Shown here: piece by piece, positions 1 through 5,010 of the stretch | How positions within the stretch are numbered: position 1 is the first letter of the stretch | Layout of the letters: every line of letters begins with the position of its first letter | Assembly (NCBI GenBank): GCA_964619265.1 | Contig: CAZUCE010000066.1 | Coordinates: 1 to 9,267 of the forward strand | From: CAZUCE01 sp964619265 | GTDB taxonomy: Bacteria; Planctomycetota; UBA1135; GCA-002686595 | Length of the DNA stretch: 9,267 nt | Direction of reading: 5' to 3' | Position numbers and translations under genes: made by a program | The notes under the pieces: generated by a model | The model's database searches: none | Told to the model about the DNA's origin: nothing | Seen by the model: only the letters and a program-made list of their open reading frames with translations

Positions 1-31
1 GCTGGGGGTTCGGGGAGGGGAGCGTCGGAAG

Positions 32-286
32 TCAGGAAAGTCCGGCAACGCGCTTGGTCAGGCGAGCCTTGTAACGAGCCGCCGCATTCGCGTGGATGAT
101 GTGCTTCTTGGCGGCCTTGTCGATGCGCTTTTGCGCCAGGGGCAGAAGGGCCTCGCCGTCCGTGCGGCTCTCGGCGCGCAGCACCTTCTTCATGCCGGTC
201 CGCATGGCGGAGCGGATGAGCTTGTTGGAGTGACGTCGCTTCTCGGTTTGGAGGAGCCGCTTCTTTGCTTGTTTCGTGTTGGGCAT
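32..286 (-). CDS. rpsT: 30S ribosomal protein S20
   Basis: This 84-residue, strongly basic protein is bacterial ribosomal protein S20, a primary 16S rRNA-binding protein of the small subunit. The start MPNTKQAKKR, the following RRHSNKLIRS segment, a central acidic patch, and the C-terminal half with DKAAKKHIIHANAAARYKAR match the family in order. The length is typical (about 85-90 residues), so the gene is complete. It starts with ATG, and the 14 nt before it (ending GACCTCCC) hold no purine-rich SD. The gene lies 86 nt downstream of the TPR gene on the same strand. A hairpin in that gap points the other way (see 320-350). In E. coli S20 regulates its own synthesis; no such signal is recognisable here. 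Confidence 0.97.
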   Translation of the reverse strand: MPNTKQAKKRLLQTEKRRHSNKLIRSAMRTGMKKVLRAESRTDGEALLPLAQKRIDKAAKKHIIHANAAARYKARLTKRVAGLS

Positions 287-319
287 GGGAGGTCTCGGTC
301 TAGTTCAGAGCGCGATGGC

Positions 320-350
320 TCACGGCGCAGGGGCGCGCCGCGTGATTTTT
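320..350 (+). terminator. Terminator-like hairpin with T-run, opposite to flanking genes
   Basis: On the plus strand TCACG+GCGC (320-328) pairs with GCGC+CGTGA (335-345), with a two-base bulge, and is followed directly by TTTTT (346-350). This is the shape of an intrinsic terminator reading left to right. Both flanking genes are on the minus strand, where the element reads as a hairpin preceded by AAAAA. It could stop antisense transcription from the rpsT side or act as a leader hairpin for rpsT. This rests on visual pairing only. Confidence 0.4.
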
Positions 351-372
351 GGGGGACAAGAGAAGGGAAGAG

Positions 373-1716
373 TCAGGCGTTTGGGGGCCTGAGCTCTTCC
401 ATGCGGCGAGACACGTCGCGGTAGGTGATATCGATCTCGAACACCGCGGCGAAGTGCGCCCTGGCGCGGTCGCGGTCGTCTTCCGCCAGCGCCAGCTCGC
501 CGAGAGTGTACAGGATCTCTTTGCGGCGCCCATCGGCCGGGGGAAGCGCGGCGAGGACTCGCTCGTACTCCTTCCCGGCCAGATCGGGGAATCGCTTGGC
601 TTCGAACGCCCGGCCCTTGAGCAGGCCGGCCTCGAGGGCCTGCCTGGGATCGGCGCCGGACTGCTGGAGCTGGGCTAGGGCATCGTCCGGGCGTTCCGCG
701 CGGAGGAGCCTCCGGGCAAGTTCCACCCGCAGGCCGAATTCTGTTGGGCGCAGGCCGATCCGGCGCTCGTGGTCGGAAATCTCGAACTCGCTGAGCTCGG
801 CCTCGAGGCGGTCGGCCCGATCTTCGTCGCCGTCCTTGCTGGCCTTCACGATCCGGCGTTTGCGGGTCTTGGCCCCCAGATCGCCCAATCGACAAACCAG
901 GTCGTAGTCGTTCTGGCGATAGGTGTAGGCCCGCTCCACGAGCTCAAGGGCGGCTTCTAGGTCGCCGAGCTTTTCCTGGACCCGCGCCAGCTCGAGCTGG
1001 ACATCCACGTCGCTCGGGTCTTCGGCGAAGCGACCCTCGAGCCGCTTGCGCTCGGATTCGAGCTCCTCGGGAGTGTGCACCATCCGCTTGGCCCGCTCGC
1101 GCTGGGCCTGGTCCTCGGCGCCCACCATCCGCTCGCGAGAGTGAGCCGCGGTGTCGAGACCGGTTTGGCCGAGGGCCGTCTCGGCCGCCAGGTCCTTCCG
1201 GGCCCGCAAGGCCTCTTGATCGCGCGGATCGATGGCCAGGGCCCGCTCGTAGTACTCGATCGCGCGCGCCGGCTCCCCCCCAGCTCCCATCATCGCGCCG
1301 GCTCGCTTCAGCCCCTCGGGGTTCTTCGGATCGATCTCGGCCACGTATTCGTAAACCACCCGCGCCGACGCCAGGTGCCCAGCCGCCTCGAGGCTTTGGC
1401 CAAGCATCAGGTTCGCGGAAGGGTCGAGCGGCTGGTTCTTCAGGTAGTCCTCGAGCGCCTTGGCGGCGGCCTCGTGGCGGCCGGCCTTGATGAGTGCTTT
1501 CGCCTTGCCGAGCGGCACCGCCCCGCCGATCGCCCGCAGGAGCTTGCCCCCGCCCTTCGACTCAAAACGCTTGGCCAGCGCGCGCCGCAGCCCGGCCCGT
1601 GCGTCCGCCAGGTCCGCATCCAGGTCCAGCAGCTGGCGATACAGCTCGATCGCGAAGTCGTAGTTTCGACGACGCTCGGCCTCTTCGGCCTTGGCTAGAT
1701 GTTTGGAGAAGTCCAC
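373..1716 (-). CDS. Cytoplasmic TPR-repeat protein
   Basis: This 447-residue protein has no signal peptide or membrane segment, so it is probably cytosolic. Tetratricopeptide-like helical pairs are visible at about residues 4-37 (NYDFAIELYRQLLDLDAD), 70-100, 100-133 (ending VYEYVAEIDPKNP), 134-168 (AIEYYERALAIDPRDQ) and 236-270. Weaker repeats lie at about 325-440 and end FEIDITYRDVSRRMEEL. Residues 175-235 and 283-320 are highly charged and probably helical linkers or coiled coil. TPR proteins are protein-interaction scaffolds; no partner or enzymatic domain is visible. It starts with GTG, and the bases before it (GGCCCCGACCCCACGC) contain no SD. Similar cytosolic TPR proteins with an 'E(I/V)DI.YRDV' C-terminus are, from memory, common in planctomycetes. 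It is divergent from def across a 275-nt spacer. Confidence 0.85.
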   Translation of the reverse strand: MDFSKHLAKAEEAERRRNYDFAIELYRQLLDLDADLADARAGLRRALAKRFESKGGGKLLRAIGGAVPLGKAKALIKAGRHEAAAKALEDYLKNQPLDPSANLMLGQSLEAAGHLASARVVYEYVAEIDPKNPEGLKRAGAMMGAGGEPARAIEYYERALAIDPRDQEALRARKDLAAETALGQTGLDTAAHSRERMVGAEDQAQRERAKRMVHTPEELESERKRLEGRFAEDPSDVDVQLELARVQEKLGDLEAALELVERAYTYRQNDYDLVCRLGDLGAKTRKRRIVKASKDGDEDRADRLEAELSEFEISDHERRIGLRPTEFGLRVELARRLLRAERPDDALAQLQQSGADPRQALEAGLLKGRAFEAKRFPDLAGKEYERVLAALPPADGRRKEILYTLGELALAEDDRDRARAHFAAVFEIDITYRDVSRRMEELRPPNA

Positions 1717-1991
1717 GCGTGGGGTCGGGGCCGGAGGGACAGCATGGGGAAGTTGCGGCGTCCCGGCGCGAAAAATGGCCGGGCACGGTAGCCGCGCCTA
1801 GAGAAACGGTCAACGCGGGGGGCGGGTCCTCCGCTGCAGAGCAAGCCGAGCCGCTCGATGGCGCTTTGGCCCGGCCCCGGCTCCTGAAGCCCGCCCTCTC
1901 GGCCTACCCCCCCGCGAGGCCCGGTCCTACGATGCGGGGCCCGCTCGGCCACGCGCCCGCCGCCCTCGATCTCCGACCAGCGTTCTCCGCC
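1717..1991. other. Divergent intergenic spacer, GC-rich
   Basis: This 275-nt spacer between the divergent TPR and def genes must hold promoters for both. It is very GC-rich and I see no convincing -35/-10 pair. A TACGAT at 1928-1933 resembles a -10 box but has no matching -35. The palindrome CCACGCGTGG (1713-1722) overlaps the TPR start codon and could be an operator, but it is short. The def reading frame stays open leftward through this spacer, as often happens at high G+C. The N-terminal sequence it would add looks non-coding. Confidence 0.5.
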
Positions 1992-2537
1992 ATGTCCGCC
2001 TCCCCCGAAGCCGCCGTCCCTGAATACGACCTGACGCTGTTCCCGGCTCCGGTGCTGCGCAAGCGGGCGGAGCGCATCACCGAGTTTGGGGACGACCTGA
2101 AGAAACTGGTCGAAGCGATGTTCCACCGCATGCGCGAGAGCGGCGGCGTGGGCCTCGCGGCACCCCAGATCGGTCTCAAGAAAAGAGTCCTGGTCCTGAA
2201 TCCGACCGGCGAAGACGCGGACGACCTGGTGCTGATCAACCCGACCATTCTGGAACGCACCGGCACCGTCACCACCTACGAAGAGGGCTGCCTCTCGTTT
2301 CCTGGCATCTACGCCGAGATCGAACGCCCCGAGCGTTGCCGCGTGCGCGCCTGTGGCCTGGACGGCGAAGAATTCGAAGCGGAGTACGAGGGCTTCACGA
2401 GCCGCATCGTCCAGCACGAATACGACCACTTGGAAGGCGTGCTCTTGGTCGACCGAATGTCGCCGGCCGACAAACTCAGAAACCGCTACGAGCTCGAAGA
2501 CCTGGTGGCTCGCTACAAGCGCGCCGCCGCCAAGTAG
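1992..2537 (+). CDS. def: Peptide deformylase
   Basis: This 181-residue enzyme removes the N-formyl group from the initiator methionine of nascent proteins at the ribosome. All three hallmark motifs are present: GVGLAAPQIG (residues 52-61), EGCLS (98-102) and QHEYDHLEG (141-149). By family homology Cys100, His142 and His146 bind the catalytic metal and Glu143 is the catalytic base. Length and motif spacing are those of a normal full-length deformylase. I chose the ATG at 1992 because it gives a usual N-terminus (about 10 residues before EYDLTLFPAPVLR). An in-frame ATG at 1932 would add 20 residues with no family look. No SD precedes it; the leader is CGTTCTCCGCC. ribF follows after 15 nt, so the two are probably co-transcribed. 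Confidence 0.97.
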   Translation: MSASPEAAVPEYDLTLFPAPVLRKRAERITEFGDDLKKLVEAMFHRMRESGGVGLAAPQIGLKKRVLVLNPTGEDADDLVLINPTILERTGTVTTYEEGCLSFPGIYAEIERPERCRVRACGLDGEEFEAEYEGFTSRIVQHEYDHLEGVLLVDRMSPADKLRNRYELEDLVARYKRAAAK

Positions 2538-2552
2538 ACCCCGGCTCTCCCC

Positions 2553-3491
2553 GTGCGCATCACTTTCGAAGCCCGGCGCCTAGAGCCCGTGCCCGAAGGA
2601 GCGGTCGTCAGCATCGGTGTGTTCGACGGCGTTCACCACGGGCACCAACAAATTCTTGCGCGAAACCTCGAGCGCGCGCGCGAATTGTCGGCCGAGCCGA
2701 CCGTGGTCACCTTTCGCCGGCACCCCAAACGAATTCTGCTCGGGCGCGCCCCCCAGAGCATCACGACCCTCGACCACCGCCTGGTTCTGTTCCGCCGCGC
2801 CGGCATCGGCCACGTGCTCGTGCTGCGCTTCGACGACGAGCTGCGCGCGATGGAAGCCGAGCGCTTTACCGACGACATTCTCTTGCGTGGCCTCGCAGCC
2901 CGGCACTTCGTCCTCGGCTTCGACAGCAAATTCGGCGCGGGCGCCCGCGGCGGCCCCGAACTGCTGCGCCAGCAGGGCCATCCCGTCGAACGGGTCGAGC
3001 AGGTCGTCGTCGGCCACCGCCCGGTTTCCTCGACCGCAATCCGCGAAGCGATCGGCCTCGGCGACCTGGAAGGCGCCGCCGCCATGCTAGGCCGCCCGGT
3101 CTCGATCCTCGGCCGCGTCGTCCACGGCGATCACCTCGGCCGCCAGCTCGGCGTCCCCACCGCGAACCTCGACCTGATGGGCGAACTCCACCCACCGCGC
3201 GGCGTCTACGCCGTCCGCGCGCGCCACGTCACCGACGAGCAAGACCGCGGCCGTGGCCCAGCCCACCCCGCCATGGCCAACATCGGCCTGCGCCCCACCG
3301 TCCGCTCGGCCGAACCCGAACTGCGCATCGAAGTCCACCTGCTCGACTACTCCGGCGACCTCTACGGCGAACGCCTCGAAGTCGAGTTCGTCCGCCAACT
3401 GCGCGAGGAACAGAGCTTCCCGGACCTCTCGGCCCTTCAGGACCAACTGAAACGAGACGCCCAGGCGGCCCGCGCCGCGCTCAAGAGGTAG
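2553..3491 (+). CDS. ribF: Bifunctional riboflavin kinase / FAD synthetase
   Basis: This 312-residue protein phosphorylates riboflavin to FMN and adenylates FMN to FAD. The N-terminal FAD synthetase (nucleotidyltransferase) domain spans about residues 1-165, with GVFDGVHHGHQ (22-32), TFRRHP (53-58, where families usually have TF.PHP), LGFDSKFG (121-128) and SSTAIRE (159-165). The C-terminal riboflavin kinase domain spans about 180-308, with HLGRQLGVPTANL (194-206), PPRGVYA (214-220), ANIGLRPT (242-249), EVHLLDYSGDLYG (260-272) and the closing LREEQSFPDLSALQDQLKRD. All core motifs are present and the length is normal. The start is GTG; the leader GACCCCGGCTCTCCCC has no SD. The 15-nt gap to def suggests one transcript. 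No FMN riboswitch was recognised upstream. Confidence 0.96.
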   Translation: MRITFEARRLEPVPEGAVVSIGVFDGVHHGHQQILARNLERARELSAEPTVVTFRRHPKRILLGRAPQSITTLDHRLVLFRRAGIGHVLVLRFDDELRAMEAERFTDDILLRGLAARHFVLGFDSKFGAGARGGPELLRQQGHPVERVEQVVVGHRPVSSTAIREAIGLGDLEGAAAMLGRPVSILGRVVHGDHLGRQLGVPTANLDLMGELHPPRGVYAVRARHVTDEQDRGRGPAHPAMANIGLRPTVRSAEPELRIEVHLLDYSGDLYGERLEVEFVRQLREEQSFPDLSALQDQLKRDAQAARAALKR

Positions 3492-3739
3492 CGCGCTGCT
3501 GGCCTCGTGCCTTCCCTGCCACGCCGGATCTCGCCCAGAAGTTCTGTCAGCGACCGACCTTCTCCTGCCGGACATCGAAGCCGGGTTCGCTCGTCGCCTC
3601 CACGAGGGGCGCCGCATCTTTGCTGCTCCCCAGGCCCCGCCGCTCGGGCACGACCCAGCCGGCGCTCGCGAGGCACTGCGCTAGCAGGCGACTCCACCCC
3701 ACCTCGGGCGCGCCCGTCCTAGCCGTTCGATCCAGGCTC
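3492..3739. other. Spacer between ribF and tRNA-Phe promoter
   Basis: I cannot assign a gene here. Minus-strand frames read fairly protein-like: one ends FDVRQEKVGR at a TGA (3547-3549), and the neighbouring frame continues SLTELLGEIRRG. This could be a decayed or tiny gene, or chance at high G+C. No T-run terminator for ribF is visible. Confidence 0.3.
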
Positions 3740-3768
3740 TGGACAGCCCAACAGTCGCCCACTACTCT
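3740..3768 (+). promoter_or_regulatory. Candidate sigma70-type promoter for tRNA-Phe
   Basis: TGGACA (3740-3745, five of six matches to TTGACA) is followed after a 17-nt spacer by TACTCT (3763-3768, a weak -10 that keeps the key A2 and T6). Just after it comes a GC-rich discriminator, CTCCGCGCGGCG. GC-rich discriminators are typical of stable-RNA promoters under stringent control in well-studied bacteria. Transcription would start near 3775, about 44 nt before the mature tRNA. This is read by eye, and the -10 is poor. Confidence 0.35.
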
Positions 3769-3818
3769 CTCCGCGCGGCGAACGCCCCCACCCCGGGGCC
3801 ATCTGCCAAGTCGCACCC

Positions 3819-3894
3819 GGTCGGATAGCTCAGTTGGTAGAGCACTTGACTGAAAATCAAGGGGTCCCCGGTTCAAGTCCGGGTCCGACCACCA
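3819..3894 (+). tRNA. tRNA-Phe (anticodon GAA)
   Basis: A complete 76-nt cloverleaf. The acceptor stem GGTCGGA (3819-3825) pairs with TCCGACC (3884-3890). The D stem is GCTC/GAGC with loop AGTTGGTA, and the anticodon stem CTTGA/TCAAG encloses loop CTGAAAA, so the anticodon is GAA (3852-3854), reading Phe codons UUC and UUU. There is a 5-nt variable loop, and the T arm is CCCGG/CCGGG with loop TTCAAGT. Discriminator A73 (3891) and CCA (3892-3894) are encoded in the DNA. All stems pair perfectly. It stands alone on the plus strand; no integrase is nearby. Confidence 0.98.
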
Positions 3895-3902
3895 TCGGGT
3901 AA

Positions 3903-3941
3903 GGCATCACCGGCAGGGCATCACAGGGTAGGGCACCGGCA
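3903..3941. repeat. Short imperfect direct repeats after tRNA-Phe
   Basis: GGCATCAC occurs at 3903-3910 and 3917-3924, and CACCGGCA at 3908-3915 and 3934-3941. Together they form a small interleaved repeat just downstream of the tRNA. It is too short to call an attachment site or a mobile-element end, and no copy of the tRNA 3' end is present. Confidence 0.4.
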
Positions 3942-3973
3942 AGCAGAGGCGCGGGGGACGGAACCGGTTCGCC

Positions 3974-3985
3974 AGGGGAGGGGAG
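3974..3985 (+). promoter_or_regulatory. Purine-rich SD-like tract before alternative GTG start
   Basis: AGGGGAGGGGAG lies 9 nt before a GTG at 3995 that is in frame with the exported protein at 4055. It is one of the best SD-like tracts in the window and argues for a 195-residue form starting at 3995. Against that, the longer form would put an acidic stretch (ALEARVDPE) before the hydrophobic signal sequence. Confidence 0.35.
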
Positions 3986-4054
3986 ACGGCTCGGGTGGCT
4001 TTGGAAGCCCGGGTGGATCCGGAAATGGGGCCCGGAGCAGAACGCTTCGGCTGC

Positions 4055-4582
4055 ATGATGCACTTGAAGTTGCTGCTCGCCGCGCCGCTGCTGGTCGGCT
4101 TCGCGCCCGCTCCCGATGTTCTGCTGCCTGGGCAGCGGCCCATCCAGCATCGGCTGGTGCTCGAATGGGATGCTCCCGAGCATGACGAGCGGTTCATTGC
4201 ACATCCGACTGCGGGGTTCGGCGGTCAGATAGAGATCGAGCCGGGGGTGCCGTTCGGGTTCTCGAGCAAGTACGGGACGCGGATCTACGCCGTTCCGGAT
4301 GGGGTGCCGTTCGTGAGCGCCGATCGGGACGGGCCCGATCCGAGCTGGGCGGTCGGCGAGATTCCCGTCGGTGAGGTGAGCAGCGTTGCGATCGGATCCA
4401 CGCTTGTGTCGATCGAGACGCGGTTGCGGGTGGCCGGTGTGGCGGAAGGGCGCATCGAACTGACGGTGGTGGGAGAAGAACGGACGAGGAGGATTTGGCC
4501 GTACCTCGCGGTGGTGGCGCTCGGCCTCGTCGTGATCGGTGGGTTGAGGATCCGGCGCAAGCGCAAGGACCAGCAGGGATGA
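4055..4582 (+). CDS. Exported protein with C-terminal membrane anchor
   Basis: This protein of unknown function is 175 residues from the ATG at 4055. It starts with a signal-peptide-like segment (MMHLKLLLAAPLLVGFAPA). An extracytoplasmic domain of about 125 residues follows and opens with LLPGQRPIQHRLVLEW; it is rich in Gly, Pro and beta-type sequence (GGQIEIEPGVPFGF, TRIYAVPDG). A single membrane helix (about 148-165, WPYLAVVALGLVVIGGL) and a basic tail RIRRKRK complete it, so the topology is outside domain, helix, cytoplasmic tail. There is no lipobox and no known catalytic motif. The start is uncertain: GTG 3995 has a better SD, while 4055 gives a better signal peptide. The stop overlaps the next gene's start as ATGA, implying coupled translation and a shared role. 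The domain resembles, from memory, uncharacterised proteins paired with small membrane proteins in other bacteria. Confidence 0.75.
   Translation: MMHLKLLLAAPLLVGFAPAPDVLLPGQRPIQHRLVLEWDAPEHDERFIAHPTAGFGGQIEIEPGVPFGFSSKYGTRIYAVPDGVPFVSADRDGPDPSWAVGEIPVGEVSSVAIGSTLVSIETRLRVAGVAEGRIELTVVGEERTRRIWPYLAVVALGLVVIGGLRIRRKRKDQQG
4565..4569 (+). promoter_or_regulatory. Shine-Dalgarno AAGGA inside the upstream gene
   Basis: AAGGA sits 9 nt before the ATG at 4579, within the last codons of the preceding gene. It decides the start of the small membrane protein in place of far-upstream in-frame starts that would run back through the preceding coding region. Confidence 0.6.
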
Positions 4583-4905
4583 TCGGGTTGCCGGGCGAAG
4601 TGGCGGCGGCGCTTGGGCTGACGCTGGGACTCGAACTGGCCGTGGCGTTGAGCGTCGCTCCGAGGGCCTCGCGGCTTCGGTTTGGGCTAGCCTGCGTGGG
4701 CGTCAATCTGATCAGCCACCCCCTGGCCTGCCTGGCTTTTGACGGGAGTGCGGCGAGCTGGCTCGGCGTGGAATCGGCGGTCGCAGGGGTCGAGCTCCTG
4801 GGCTATCGCTGGGCCGTGGGAGCCCCGATCCGCGCCTGTGCCCAGGTGGCAGCGGGGGCGAATCTTGCATCGGCAAGCCTTGGGCTGCTCTTGCCGTTCG
4901 GGTGA
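4579..4905 (+). CDS. Small polytopic membrane protein of unknown function
   Basis: This 108-residue hydrophobic protein has three to four membrane segments, at about residues 8-27, 35-54, 62-80 and 84-105. Conserved-looking polar residues sit in or near them: Glu19, N43-xx-S46-H47-P48, Glu65, Glu72 with Tyr76, and N95-xx-S98. This pattern (Glu in helix 1, 'NL.(S/T)HP' in helix 2, 'E...Y', then 'ANL.S') recalls a group of small uncharacterised bacterial membrane proteins; that likeness is from memory, not a search. Buried acids, Asn and His suggest transport, metal binding or a catalytic role rather than a plain anchor. The start is fixed by the ATGA overlap with the preceding gene and an AAGGA SD. 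With that gene it probably forms a two-component envelope complex. Confidence 0.75.
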   Translation: MIGLPGEVAAALGLTLGLELAVALSVAPRASRLRFGLACVGVNLISHPLACLAFDGSAASWLGVESAVAGVELLGYRWAVGAPIRACAQVAAGANLASASLGLLLPFG

Positions 4906-5010
4906 GCGCAGGCCCGCCGGGACCTGAGGATATCCCAACAGCAATCTGGGGATCGCCCTTAGCCTGGCTCTCCTGCACGGCCGAGTTGGCCGGGCCAGAC
5001 CCCCCCGCCC
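4906..5010 (+). other. Short spacer before the VCBS-repeat gene
   Basis: This 105-nt spacer contains a small hairpin, CGGCC-GAGTT-GGCCG (4979-4993), and the palindrome GGATATCC (4928-4935). It ends in a C-tract leader (AGACCCCCCCGCCC) directly before the next ATG. I see no SD and no convincing promoter. Confidence 0.3.

Noticed and set aside
1494..1991. Upstream extension of the def frame by up to 166 codons
   Set aside because: It runs through the spacer and the start of the divergent TPR gene, with low-complexity Pro/Ala/Arg sequence. Deformylase begins normally at 1992.
1695..2429. 244-codon minus-strand frame
   Set aside because: Antisense to the conserved deformylase gene with no family features.
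2336..3853. 505-codon plus-strand open frame running through def, ribF and into tRNA-Phe, ending SDSSVGRALD
   Set aside because: It overlaps def, ribF and the tRNA in the wrong frame, is Arg/Pro-rich, and its end is the well-known spurious translation of a tRNA gene.
3819..3941. tRNA-Phe as an integrated-element attachment site
   Set aside because: No integrase, no second copy of the tRNA 3' end in the window, and the downstream genes do not look like an island.
3857..4204. Minus-strand frame ending VVGPGLEPGTP
   Set aside because: That ending is the classic artefact of translating the antisense of a tRNA; the frame also overlaps the start of the exported protein gene.
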